NCBI GenBank assembly: GCA_016716885.1
Contig: JADJUV010000055.1
Coordinates: 1-64,000, forward strand
Reading direction: 5' to 3'
Length of the DNA: 64,000 nt
Source of the DNA: Candidatus Trichofilum aggregatum
GTDB lineage: Bacteria; Chloroflexota; Anaerolineae; Promineifilales; Promineifilaceae
Part shown: positions 11,768-20,537 of the stretch, piece by piece
Layout: every line of letters begins with the position of its first letter
Position numbering within the stretch: position 1 is the stretch's first letter
Notes under the pieces: model-generated
Database searches by the model: none
Seen by the model: only the letters and a program-made list of their open reading frames with translations
Told to the model about the DNA's origin: nothing
Made by a program: the position numbers and the translations under genes

Positions 11768-13055
11768 ATGAGCAGAAAAACACAACCCACTATTTTATGT
11801 CTGGCCCATCTGGGATGGGACAATGTCTGGCAAAGGCCGCAACAGCTTTTGTCTCGGTTGGCGCAACATTATCCGGTTATTTATGTCAACGAGCCGTTTA
11901 TGACGACCCCCGAGGCAGAACCTCATCTGAAATCGGTGGCTATGGGCGGGAATGTCTCGGCCTGGCAACCGTTTTTCCCTGACCGGCAAGATGTACGGGA
12001 CAGTTGGGAAGAGAATTACATGGAGCTGGTGAAGAACCTGTTGTTGGATCAACAGTTGGTGCATCAGAACGGGGTGCTCGCGGCCGCGCAGCCACTCATC
12101 CTCTGGTTCTACACCCCCTACCCCGTACTACTTCCTGGATCATTTCCCCGCCGACCTGGTGGTGTACGATGTCATGGATGAGCTGGCCAATTTCAAGCAC
12201 GCGGCCGCGGACCTGCGTGAGCGGGAAACGATTCTGCTAGAGCGGGCGGATCTGGTATTCACGGGCGGCCGCAGCCTCTATCAGGCTCGGCAGGGGTTAC
12301 ATGACAACCTGCACCTCTTCCCCAGCGGCGTCGAACCGGAGCATTTTGCCCGCGCCCTCCAGCCCGCCACACCCGTCGCGTCGGAAATTAGCCATTTGCC
12401 ATTCCCGGTGTTGGGTTACTACGGCGTGATAGACGAGCGTATCGATCTGGCTTTGTTGGATCACCTGGCGACGGAACATCCTGAGTGGTCAATTGTTATG
12501 GTGGGGCCAATCGCCAAAATCGATCCCGCCGAGCTACCCCGCCGCCCCAATATTCATTATCACGGCAAACAACCGTATGAGCGGTTGCCTAACTTTTTGA
12601 AAGGGTTTGATGTGTGTTTGATGCCCTTTGCTATGAACGAGGCGACCTGTTCGCTCAGCCCGACGAAAACGTTGGAGTATATGGCGGCCCACAAACCGAT
12701 TGTGAGTACACCCGTGCCGGATGTGGTTACGAATTGGGGGGATGTGGTGAAAATTGCGGCGAATGCGGAAGAGTTCGCGGCCGCGATCGAATATTCGCTG
12801 CGTGAATCCACCATGCAACGGGCCTGGCGGGTGGGGTTGTCCAAACGTCATCTGGCCTATAGCACCTGGGATCACATCACCCACGAAATGCACAATCTGA
12901 TGGAAGCAGGCTTACAAAAGCAAGGGTACGGGGCAGCGCGGCCGCGGGCATTCTCACCGCTTCATCAAGAAAACGGGCTAAACGGGTCGCACCCAGTCGC
13001 ACCCAGAAACACGGCTCTAAACCGATTACAGCCGGTTGAGGTTGTTATGACGTAA
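11768..13055 (+). CDS. glycosyltransferase (GT-B, family 1/4 type), one frameshift
   Basis: A protein of about 428 residues once a single frameshift is corrected. The start MSRKTQPTILCLAHLGWDNV is followed by WQRPQQLLSRLA, typical of glycosyltransferases often found beside UDP-galactopyranose mutase genes. The second half has DLVFTGGRSLYQ, FPSGVEPEHF and the donor-site stretch LMPFAMNEATCSLSPTKTLEYMA. The frame changes at the C5 run 12114-12118; removing one C joins FYTPTPYYFLDHFPADLVVYD into a smooth protein. I therefore annotate one gene. The true start is the ATG at 11768; upstream sequence is the poly-G/C block. Confidence 0.8.
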
Positions 13056-13325
13056 CTATTCACCCTCATTCCCAGCCCTTCTCCCTGTTTGTTGACTAAA
13101 TTTTTAATCGGGTCTTGTCTCCAAACACCTGTAACTTACTCGACATTGGCGTTTTTTTGTGCTGACTTCTAGAGACTGAGAGATTAAGAGATTTCCAGAG
13201 GTCGTCTAAATTTTCGCCCGAGTCGAGTAACTGATTAAATTCTCGTTCTTCAGTTAAGGGCGAACGAGCACGAACGATAAGGGCGGCCAAGCAAGCGACG
13301 AGCGCCCACGAAATGAGGAGTAATC
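13056..13325. repeat. intergenic repeat, gacattggcgttttt family
   Basis: Bases 13142-13225 share a long near-identical stretch with 15950-16035 (gacattggcg, then gagattaagagattt and a closing aaattttcgcc). A shorter related piece is near 30465-30505. No gene is visible between the two flanking coding regions. Confidence 0.7.
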
Positions 13326-14732
13326 ATGATAAACATTACCAAGGAGAAACAGTTTATATTGGGCGGGGGAGTTACCGGCCTGGCGGCCGGACTCAGCTCA
13401 GGTTTACCCGTTTTGGAAGCGGCCGCGGAGCCGGGTGGCATTTGCTCTTCCTACTACGTGCGCCCAGGTACAACGGAGCGTCTGCCCCAAGCCCCTGCCG
13501 ATGGGGAAGCCTATCGCTTTGAAATTGGCGGTGGACACTGGATTTTCGGTGGGGATCCCACCGTTCTCCGTTACATCCGGCAAGTAAGCCCGGTGCGTAG
13601 TTACGCCCGGCGCTCATCCGTATATTTTGCCGAGCGGGACTTGTATGTCCCTTACCCTTTGCAAAACCATTTACGCTATTTGGGAGAAGAGATCGCCGAG
13701 CAGGCGCTCAAAGAACTGACCAAACCGCGCCGCCCTTTCAGCACCATGCAAGAATGGCTTACCGAAAGTTTCGGCCCTACGTTGGGGAAGTTGTTCTTCT
13801 ACCCTTTTCATGATCTGTACACGGCCGGGTTGCATGACCGGATCGCGCCGCAGGATGCCTACAAATCACCCGTTGATTTATCTCAGGTTATTCAAGGCAC
13901 ATTTAGTCAGGCGCAGGCGGCGGGTTATAACGTCAACTTCGTTTACCCCATTGAAGGGTTGAACACGCTGGCGCAGCGGATGGCGAATTTCTCCCATATC
14001 TCTTATGACAAACGGATTGTGGCTATTAACACCCGGAGCAAAAAGCTGTATTTCCAGGATGGTGGCAGCCTGGTTTACGATTCCGTGATCTCCACCTTGC
14101 CCCTGAACAAGATGATGGCCCTGACTGATCTATCGGTGGAGCCGGAGCCAGACCCGTATACGTCGGTGTTGGTCTTAAACATTGGGGCAGTACGCGGCCG
14201 CAACTGCCCTAACGATCATTGGCTATACAACCCGGACGCCAAGTCTGGCTTTCACCGGGTTGGTTTTTACAGCAATGTGGACAGCTCTTTCCTGCCCCAA
14301 TCAAACCGCGCCCAAGAGGAAACGGTGAGCATCTACATTGAGCGAGCCTATGTGGGCGGCACACACCCCACGGATGCCGAAGTGGCAGCTTATAGTGAGG
14401 CGGTAGTGGCTGAGTTGCAATCTTGGGGCTTCATTGAGGCGGCGGAAGTGGTTGATCCCACCTGGATTGATGTGGCTTACACCTGGTCGTGGCCTGGCTC
14501 CCGCTGGAAAGCAGAGGCAATAGGCCGCCTGGAAGAAGCGGACATTTATCAGGTGGGACGGTATGGACGTTGGATTTTCCAGGGTATTGCTGATTCGATT
14601 CGGGATGGGTTTTATGCTGGCAGTAGCATGAAAGATTTCGCGGCCGCGGCCGCGGCTCCCGTGCTCACAAACTCCCATCATCAAATAAATCACTCCCTCG
14701 TTAGCCAACCTCTAAGCCTGACAGAAGCATAG
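13326..14732 (+). CDS. FAD-dependent amine-oxidase/UDP-galactopyranose-mutase-like protein
   Basis: 468 residues. The N-terminal dinucleotide-binding motif FILGGGVTGLAAGL is followed by EPGGICSSY and a GGHWIFGGDPTVLRYI segment; a late segment (YQVGRYGRWIFQGIADSIRDGFYAG) closes the FAD site. The layout matches NAD(P)/FAD flavoproteins related to protoporphyrinogen oxidase and UDP-galactopyranose mutase. Beside glycosyltransferases, a mutase-like role on a nucleotide sugar is a fair inference, not proven. GAGGAG lies eight bases before the ATG. The C-terminus carries an Ala tract encoded by two overlapping GCGGCCGC sites. Confidence 0.78.
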   Translation: MINITKEKQFILGGGVTGLAAGLSSGLPVLEAAAEPGGICSSYYVRPGTTERLPQAPADGEAYRFEIGGGHWIFGGDPTVLRYIRQVSPVRSYARRSSVYFAERDLYVPYPLQNHLRYLGEEIAEQALKELTKPRRPFSTMQEWLTESFGPTLGKLFFYPFHDLYTAGLHDRIAPQDAYKSPVDLSQVIQGTFSQAQAAGYNVNFVYPIEGLNTLAQRMANFSHISYDKRIVAINTRSKKLYFQDGGSLVYDSVISTLPLNKMMALTDLSVEPEPDPYTSVLVLNIGAVRGRNCPNDHWLYNPDAKSGFHRVGFYSNVDSSFLPQSNRAQEETVSIYIERAYVGGTHPTDAEVAAYSEAVVAELQSWGFIEAAEVVDPTWIDVAYTWSWPGSRWKAEAIGRLEEADIYQVGRYGRWIFQGIADSIRDGFYAGSSMKDFAAAAAAPVLTNSHHQINHSLVSQPLSLTEA

Positions 14733-14870
14733 CTAAACTGTATACCTGCCCTGTACCTGGGTATATTGCCTCCGTTTTGCCCTTGTGCCTATAGTTTACT
14801 TAGGGGAAGTTGCGGGGGGCAGGGCAGGTTGCAGGTTGCAAGGGGCAGGTGGCGAGTGGCGAGTAGCAAG

Positions 14871-14932
14871 TTCCTAGAGTTCCCAAAGTTCCTAGAGTTC
14901 CCAAAGTTCCCAGAGTTCCTAGAATTCCCACC
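14871..14932. repeat. short tandem repeat, ttcctagagttcccaaag unit
   Basis: About seven nine-base units alternate (gttccyaga, gttcccaaa) within the 275-base gap after the flavoprotein. No coding potential. Confidence 0.75.
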
Positions 14933-15007
14933 ATCCCCCCGCCCTTACCGTTAAATAGCTTATTGGCATGATAAATCGGCTTGATTTGTCATGCTTGAGA
15001 GGAATGT

Positions 15008-15901
15008 ATGACACCAACAAATCATGAAAAGGAATATAGGCCCGTTACCCTTATGTCAAACGGGCCAAAGTGGCCCTCTGTGAACGTGGGGCTGATAGAA
15101 CGTTGGCTCTCCGGGGTTGGTGGGTTTTTGCTCACGGCTTATGGATTTAGCCGTGCTTCCGTCAAAGGGGTGATACTGGCTTTGGGTGGGGGTTATTTGC
15201 TGTACCGGGGGATTGGTGGGCATTGTCCGGCTTACGCGGCCGCGAACGTCAACACCGCCACGGCGGCTACCCAGGGTGAAGTGAAGCTGAAGGCGACAGT
15301 AACCGTCAATAAACCCGTGTCCGAGGTTTATCCCTACTGGCGTAATCTAGAGAATCTGCCTTCCATTATGAAGCACCTTACCGCTGTCACCGTCAAAGAT
15401 GACAAACATTCCCATTGGTGTGTCAAAGCAGGCCCAGGAATGATGCTGGAATGGGATGCCGAAATTATTGCCGAACAAGAAAATCGCCTGCTGGCCTGGC
15501 GTTCCCTACCAGAGGCCAGCGTCAGTAACATGGGGCTTATTCAATTCCTGGAGGCTCCCGGCGACCGGGGCACCGAAGTTCAGGTAAACATCAGCTACGA
15601 TGTTCCGGCTGGTGTGCTGGGTGATATCCTGGCCCCTTTTCTCAACAAGGTCGCTACCCAACAGGTTAAGGATGACCTGCGTCACTTCAAACAGATGATG
15701 GAAGCCGGGGAGACGGTCTCGGTAAAGGGTCAACCTTCAGGGCGGAGTAACGATTCCCCCACGCGGCCGCAACGTTTCCCGGAAAACCCCACCTCCACAG
15801 AGCTAGAAAAGAAACGCTTTGGTTCCCAAAAAGATCGTGACCTGGTCGAAGAGATGAGTCGGGAATCATTTCCCGCCAGCGACCCGCCCTCGTCATGGTA
15901 A
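15008..15901 (+). CDS. membrane-anchored SRPBCC family protein
   Basis: 297 residues. Residues about 22-75 form a DUF2892/YgaP-like membrane hairpin (VNVGLIERWLSGVGGFLLTA; GVILALGGGYLLYRGIGG). Residues about 95-235 are an SRPBCC ligand-binding domain with YPYWRNLENLPSIMKHL, and HWCVKAGPGMMLEWDAEI, similar to the 4128-4577 protein. The tail ends SRESFPASDPPSSW, a short C-terminal motif found on many small bacterial proteins of unknown role. AGAGGA precedes the ATG at 15008. It may sense or carry a hydrophobic compound at the membrane; the ligand is unknown. Confidence 0.85.
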   Translation: MTPTNHEKEYRPVTLMSNGPKWPSVNVGLIERWLSGVGGFLLTAYGFSRASVKGVILALGGGYLLYRGIGGHCPAYAAANVNTATAATQGEVKLKATVTVNKPVSEVYPYWRNLENLPSIMKHLTAVTVKDDKHSHWCVKAGPGMMLEWDAEIIAEQENRLLAWRSLPEASVSNMGLIQFLEAPGDRGTEVQVNISYDVPAGVLGDILAPFLNKVATQQVKDDLRHFKQMMEAGETVSVKGQPSGRSNDSPTRPQRFPENPTSTELEKKRFGSQKDRDLVEEMSRESFPASDPPSSW

Positions 15902-16179
15902 AAAATGGCAATCAAACAACTTAGGAACGAGAATTTAACAAGTTATTCGACATTGGCGTTTTTTGTGCTGACCTCTGGAGACTAAGAGACTGAGAGATTA
16001 AGAGATTTTCAGAGGTCGTCCAAATTTTCGCCAGAGTCAAACAAGTTACAGAAGTCTGGAGACAAGACCATCTTTACGAAAGTCAGACGTATGTTTTGAT
16101 GACACGCCTCACCTTTGGTTTGTCGCCGGAACCCCCCACCCCTAACCCCGCCCCCAGGGGCAGGTAACTTTTTCTAGAC

Positions 16180-16214
16180 GCGGTTTTTCGGGGCTTCCGC
16201 TCCGAAAAACCGCG
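16180..16214. repeat. hairpin repeat, gcggttttcg family
   Basis: Perfect arms gcggtttttcgg and ccgaaaaaccgc around a short loop. Relatives at 17935-17968 and 38900-38935 share the outer arms but differ in the centre. Confidence 0.7.
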
Positions 16215-16372
16215 CCGCTACAATTCCCCTTCCCCCCGGGAATCGTCAGAGGGATGGCTCTTCCGATTCAATCTACCAAGGACTTAGGTAAAGCTAGTCG
16301 AGTCTCTCATCTCAGTTCCGCAGGTTATTTAATCCTCGTTCCTTAGTCATCGTCCAAGATAAGTTCCACCCA

Positions 16373-16404
16373 GACCTGACAGGTTTCCGAAAACCTGTCA
16401 GGTC
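16373..16404. repeat. hairpin repeat, gacctgacaggt family
   Basis: Perfect inverted repeat: gacctgacaggttt, short centre, aaacctgtcaggtc. Same family as 3842-3873 and 33235-33266. Confidence 0.75.
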
Positions 16405-16517
16405 ACAAACCGGAAGTTATTTTCAGATGCTCACTTAGGCAAGATGGGTTCAATCTTCTGAGATTAAACCCATCTAAAAGCGCCACCGACCTCGATCTCA
16501 AGAAGGAAAAGTGCTTT

Positions 16518-17684
16518 ATGAAAGCAGTTTGTTGGAACGGTAAACAAGATGTAAGAGTGGAGACCGTGCCCGATCCCGTTCTTATTAACCCCCATGATGC
16601 CATTATTCGGGTCACATCCACTGCTATTTGTGGGTCGGATTTACACCTATACAACGGCAATATTCCCGGCATGAAGGCCGGAGATATCTTGGGGCATGAA
16701 TTCATGGGCGAAGTTGTCGAAGTAGGCCCTGAAGTCAAAAAACTTAAAACAGGAGATAGGGTCGTCGTACCCTTTACCATCTCCTGCGGCCAATGCTTCT
16801 ACTGCCAGAAACACCTCTGGTCCTTATGCGACAACTCCAACCCTAATGCGGGCATCGCTGAGGGACTATATGGGTATTCAGGCTCCGGCTTGTTTGGTTA
16901 TTCCCACATCTTTGGTGGATATGCCGGGGGACAGGCGGAATATGTACGTGTGCCCTTTGCCGATGTTGGTCCCCTGAAGATTAACAACGGCTTGTCTGAT
17001 GAGCAGGTTTTGTTCTTGTCTGACATTTTCCCGACGGGATATATGGCGGCCGCAAATTGCAACATCCAACCAGGTGACATTATCGCCATTTGGGGCTGTG
17101 GCCCAGTGGGTCAGTTCACTATACGCTCTGCCCTCATGTTAGGAGCCGAGCGGGTTATCGCCATTGACCGTGTTCCCGAACGGCTAAAACTGGCCGAGGC
17201 CAGCGGCGCCGAAACCATTCAATTTGATGGCAACGATGTGGTAGAAAGATTGAAGGAGCTAACCGGCGGCCGCGGGCCAGATGCCTGTATTGATGCCGTC
17301 GGTATGGAAGCCCACGGCATGGGTATAGATGCCCTTTACGACCGCGTCACACACAAAATAGGTCTGCAAACAGATCGCCCCACCGCCTTGCGCGAAGTGA
17401 TTCAAGCCTGTCGCAAGGGGGGTGTCGTTTCTATACCCGGTGTTTATGGGGGGGTTGTGGACAAAATGCCCATTGGGGCCGCTTTTAGCAAGGGGTTGAC
17501 CTTCAAAATGGGTCAGACGCATGTTCACGAATATTTGCACCCCTTATTGGAACACATCGAGCAAGGGCACATCGATCCATCCTTCGTTATCACCCACCAA
17601 CTGAGCCTGGACGAGGCACCCCATGCCTACAAGCTATTCAACGATAAACAGGAAAACTGCATCAAGGTCGTCCTACGACCCTAA
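16518..17684 (+). CDS. zinc-dependent alcohol dehydrogenase, glutathione-independent formaldehyde dehydrogenase-like
   Basis: 388 residues, the usual length for this medium-chain dehydrogenase group. Catalytic zinc ligands sit in AICGSDLHLYNG and LGHEFMGEV; the structural zinc loop is CGQCFYCQKHLWSLCD. The NAD site has IWGCGPVGQF near residue 190 followed by VIAIDRVPERL. The GYSHIFGGYAGGQAEYVRVPFADVG stretch and the long insert after it are typical of the formaldehyde dismutase/FDH subgroup. AAGGAA precedes the ATG. It stands alone between repeats. Aldehyde or secondary-alcohol substrates are possible; the family name is from similarity only. Confidence 0.88.
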   Translation: MKAVCWNGKQDVRVETVPDPVLINPHDAIIRVTSTAICGSDLHLYNGNIPGMKAGDILGHEFMGEVVEVGPEVKKLKTGDRVVVPFTISCGQCFYCQKHLWSLCDNSNPNAGIAEGLYGYSGSGLFGYSHIFGGYAGGQAEYVRVPFADVGPLKINNGLSDEQVLFLSDIFPTGYMAAANCNIQPGDIIAIWGCGPVGQFTIRSALMLGAERVIAIDRVPERLKLAEASGAETIQFDGNDVVERLKELTGGRGPDACIDAVGMEAHGMGIDALYDRVTHKIGLQTDRPTALREVIQACRKGGVVSIPGVYGGVVDKMPIGAAFSKGLTFKMGQTHVHEYLHPLLEHIEQGHIDPSFVITHQLSLDEAPHAYKLFNDKQENCIKVVLRP

Positions 17685-18166
17685 GTAATCGTTCGTTTTT
17701 AACTTGGCGGTTTTTGTGATTGGAGACTATAGCTTTCAAGAAAAAGCTTTAGTTCGTAGTGACCGCTTTAGCGGGCTGGTGTTAGCCCGCTAAAGCGGTC
17801 ACTACGAACTAAAACCCCAATTGATTATCTGAACATCTATAGTACGGCTTTACGCAACTCTTTAGCAGGGTTAGTCGGAAGACCCATCCCCCTACCCCCT
17901 TCCCGAAGTGGACAGGGAAGGGAGTACCAAGTGCCGGTTTTCGGCGCGCGCGGCCGAAAACCGCACCTTAAAAATTCCCGCCCCTGGGGCGGGGGTAGGT
18001 GGAGGTTTCCGGTGTCGAATGGTGAGACTTGTCATAAAACATCCTTCCCTTTCGTAAATTGTCAGAGACTGGTCACTACAGTCTCCAGTCTCTTTTTGAC
18101 CGTGAACTTGTTTCTGAGCGATTACTAAAGCATCGTGATTGCTTTAGCAACAAAGAGAGGCGCAAA
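17685..18166. other. gene-free region with hairpin repeats
   Basis: It carries the best copy of the gctttagcgggct hairpin (17752-17809), a gcggttttcg hairpin (17935-17968), the gtcggaagacccatcc repeat near 17876 that also occurs near 38852, and a gagactggtcactac inverted repeat near 18062-18095. Confidence 0.7.
17752..17809. repeat. 58-base perfect hairpin repeat, gctttagcgggct family
   Basis: Arms of 26 bases (gttcgtagtgaccgctttag onward and the exact complement) around the six-base centre ggtgtt. A near-identical 58-base copy at 32409-32466 differs only in the loop. Looks like a REP/MITE-type element with no coding capacity. Confidence 0.85.
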
Positions 18167-18598
18167 ATGGCCGATAGCCACAGAGATCCCAAACGAACAT
18201 CTGGCCCGGCCGACAACAGCCGTGCGGTTGATGAATCAACTTTAGCCGAGCCAGGGCGCACCCCTGGCAGTGCTGAAGGCGAACGCGGGGCAGCCGGTTC
18301 TTCTGCTCAGGGCGAACCGGGCAGGACAGCCGGGAGCGCCGAGGGGAGCCGCGAAATTGTTGAAGCAGCGCTAGACGAAATAGAACACAACCACAACAGT
18401 TCTGGTCATGTTCAATCGAGAGATAAGGAGCATCTGCTGCCCTCTACAAAAACCATCTTTACCCGCAACGAAGCGGAAACGCTTCATGCACAAGGAACTG
18501 AGGCGGTGTTTGTGGTGTTGGAAAGTTTGAGCCAGGAGATTGTGCAGTTGCGCAGCCAGCTAAAAGAGTTGCGCCAACGTATGATGGATAAGAGGTGA
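18167..18598 (+). CDS. small hydrophilic protein, unknown function
   Basis: 143 residues from the ATG at 18167, preceded by AGAGAGG; longer starts are not supported. The first half is low complexity and contains two similar segments (EPGRTPGSAEG and EPGRTAGSAEG) rich in Gly, Ser and Glu, so probably disordered. The last 40 residues form a coiled coil (ESLSQEIVQLRSQLKELRQR). No signal peptide. I do not recognise the family. It ends five bases before the SDR gene and is probably co-transcribed with it. Confidence 0.65.
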   Translation: MADSHRDPKRTSGPADNSRAVDESTLAEPGRTPGSAEGERGAAGSSAQGEPGRTAGSAEGSREIVEAALDEIEHNHNSSGHVQSRDKEHLLPSTKTIFTRNEAETLHAQGTEAVFVVLESLSQEIVQLRSQLKELRQRMMDKR

Positions 18599-18603
18599 TA
18601 TGA

Positions 18604-19689
18604 ATGAAAAAAATAAGCAAATGGGCCACGGTGGCGTTCGCCGGATTAGGGGTGGTGGTGGCCTTACAGAAAAAACGTCGTCAGGCCAGACGGCTTGATT
18701 TTAGCAATCAGGTGGTTCTTATTACCGGGGGTTCGCGGGGGTTAGGGCTGGTGATGGCTCGCCAACTGGCGGCTGAAGGCGCACGCCTGGCTTTGCTGGC
18801 TCGTGATGAGAAGGAGTTAGCCCAAGCACGGCAAGACCTGGCCGTCTACGGGCCGGAACTTTTGCTGATCCAGGCTGATGTGCGCAACCGCACAGAGGTA
18901 AGTGAGGCGATTGAGCGGGTTGTCACTCGGTTTGGGCGGTTGGATGTGCTGATCAATAATGCCGGTGTTATTCAGGTAGGGCCATTTGATCACATGAAAG
19001 TGGACGATTTTGAAGATGCGTTGGCGGTTCACTTTTGGGGGCCTTTGTATTTGATGATGGCGGCGATTCCGTTGATGAAACAGCAGGGCCGCGGCCGCAT
19101 CGTGAACATCGCCTCGGTGGGTGGCAAAGTAGCGGTGCCTCACTTGTTACCCTATTCGGCCAGCAAATTTGCCCTCACCGGCCTCTCTGATGGGATGAGA
19201 GCTGAACTGGCTAAAGATAACATTCTGGTAACAACGGTTAATCCGGGGCTGATGCGCACCGGTTCCCACGTGAATGCGTTGGTTAAGGGGCAGCACGAGC
19301 GGGAGTTTGCCTGGTTTACCATTTTAGGTGCGCTACCTATTACCTCGACCTCGGCCGAGAACGCGGCCGCGCAAATCATTGAGGCTTGCCGCTATGGGGA
19401 TGCCCAGTTAACCATCACCCTGTCCGCCCGCCTTCTGGCTGGTCTCAATCACCTGTTCCCAGAAACGATGGCCGATGTTATGAAGCTGACAAATTACTTT
19501 TTGCCCGGAGCTACAGAGCGCCAAAGCGATGGGGATACCATGAAACGGGGTCTGGAGAGTCAATCCAGTCTGGCTCCGTCGGTTTTGACTCATCTTTCTG
19601 ATGAAGCGGCAAAAGAGAACAACGAGCTTTTTCTTTCACCCCAGCACCATAATCAAGAGGGGATCGGAAACGGCCAAAACGGTGTTTAA
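18604..19689 (+). CDS. SDR family oxidoreductase with N-terminal membrane segment
   Basis: 361 residues. A short N-terminal hydrophobic stretch (WATVAFAGLGVVVALQ) followed by basic residues may anchor it to the membrane. The Rossmann motif is ITGGSRGLGLVMA, then NNAG near residue 120 and the catalytic pair YSASK near residue 185, with Ser in NIASVGG. The C-terminal 90 residues, beyond the usual 250-residue SDR core, include a possible helix pair and a hydrophilic tail. The dinucleotide and substrate cannot be read from the sequence. It follows the small protein gene closely. Confidence 0.88.
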   Translation: MKKISKWATVAFAGLGVVVALQKKRRQARRLDFSNQVVLITGGSRGLGLVMARQLAAEGARLALLARDEKELAQARQDLAVYGPELLLIQADVRNRTEVSEAIERVVTRFGRLDVLINNAGVIQVGPFDHMKVDDFEDALAVHFWGPLYLMMAAIPLMKQQGRGRIVNIASVGGKVAVPHLLPYSASKFALTGLSDGMRAELAKDNILVTTVNPGLMRTGSHVNALVKGQHEREFAWFTILGALPITSTSAENAAAQIIEACRYGDAQLTITLSARLLAGLNHLFPETMADVMKLTNYFLPGATERQSDGDTMKRGLESQSSLAPSVLTHLSDEAAKENNELFLSPQHHNQEGIGNGQNGV

Positions 19690-19710
19690 ACAAACGAAGT
19701 TATAGCAAGT

Positions 19711-19786
19711 CTTCGTTTGTAGTGACCGCTTTAGCGGGCTAGCGCTAGCCCGCTAAAGCCCGCTAAAGCGGTCACTACAAACGAAG
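19711..19786. repeat. hairpin repeat, gctttagcgggct family, with an extra internal unit
   Basis: Same arms as 17752-17809, with an outer cttcgttt extension and one arm carrying a duplicated cccgctaaag unit. It sits between convergent genes, where it could also act as a bidirectional terminator. Confidence 0.8.
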
Positions 19787-19802
19787 AGCCTATCGGAACG
19801 TC

Positions 19803-20492
19803 TTACCTTTCTTCTTCTTCGTCTTCCGCGGAATCTGGGTTCAGCTCCCAGCGATGGCGGTCGCGCTCTTCTAACTTGTCATCAATTCCCAAAGGTTCAT
19901 CATCCGCATACGTCAACCCTACCGCTTCGCCTAACTCATCCACATTATCTTGATCCGGCGTAGGCACGCTCCCCCCTACGGTTTCTTCTCCTACATCTGC
20001 CTCTTCCCAGGCCGCATCTATGTCCCCCCCAGACAGCTCCGGGGTATCGGCCGTGTGTTCACTAAGTTTACGAAACAAACCCTGTGCACCTGTGTTTAAA
20101 TATTGCCTTTCAGCAAAATCCTCTTCGATCTCGTTCTCTATGGCTGTATTGTAGTCGTAATCATCTACTTCATCGCCCATTGAGGCCGCGTAATCGTCAA
20201 TCTCGTCCATCATAATTTCTTCCCCTTCTTCCCCTCTCAAAATATTGAGGGCTGTTTCTCGGTCAAGCGGCCGCGCAGTTTTTTGGCCCGCGGCAATATC
20301 CACTACCCCAAAACCAGCCAACCCATCACCGGGCAACAAAAAATCTTCTTCCGGGTCTTCCTTATCCTCTTCAGACATTACCGCTGCATCCACAAGCTGT
20401 GACAAAGAAAGGGAGGCCGAACGCGTCGTTTCCTCTTCTTCATCTTGGTTCACCGCACGGGGTGATTTTTGGTTATGTTTATTTTGTGTCAT
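19803..20492 (-). CDS. acidic DUF6335-like protein
   Basis: 229 residues, very rich in Asp and Glu, no membrane segment or signal. The C-terminal part (LSGGDIDAAWEEAD, GGSVPTPDQDNVDELGEAVG, ERDRHRWELNPDSAED) matches my memory of DUF6335, a family known mainly from cyanobacteria and of unknown function. The N-terminal half appears disordered. GGAAGTG precedes the ATG at 20492. The assignment is from recalled consensus and needs a profile search. Confidence 0.7.
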   Translation of the reverse strand: MTQNKHNQKSPRAVNQDEEEETTRSASLSLSQLVDAAVMSEEDKEDPEEDFLLPGDGLAGFGVVDIAAGQKTARPLDRETALNILRGEEGEEIMMDEIDDYAASMGDEVDDYDYNTAIENEIEEDFAERQYLNTGAQGLFRKLSEHTADTPELSGGDIDAAWEEADVGEETVGGSVPTPDQDNVDELGEAVGLTYADDEPLGIDDKLEERDRHRWELNPDSAEDEEEER

Positions 20493-20537
20493 GGTTCACT
20501 TCCTCATATTCCTTGCACGCCACTGAGTTTTATGGCG

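Larger units (their letters stand above)
15902..16517. other. gene-free region made of repeats
   Basis: It contains a gacattggcgttttt repeat (15950-16035), a strong hairpin gcggtttttcgg ... ccgaaaaaccgc (about 16180-16214) and the gacctgacaggt hairpin (16373-16404). No gene is visible. Confidence 0.7.

Noticed and set aside
16180..16214. Rho-independent terminator for the upstream SRPBCC gene
   Set aside because: The stem is strong, but it lies about 280 bases after the gene, lacks a run of T after it and recurs as a repeat family elsewhere.
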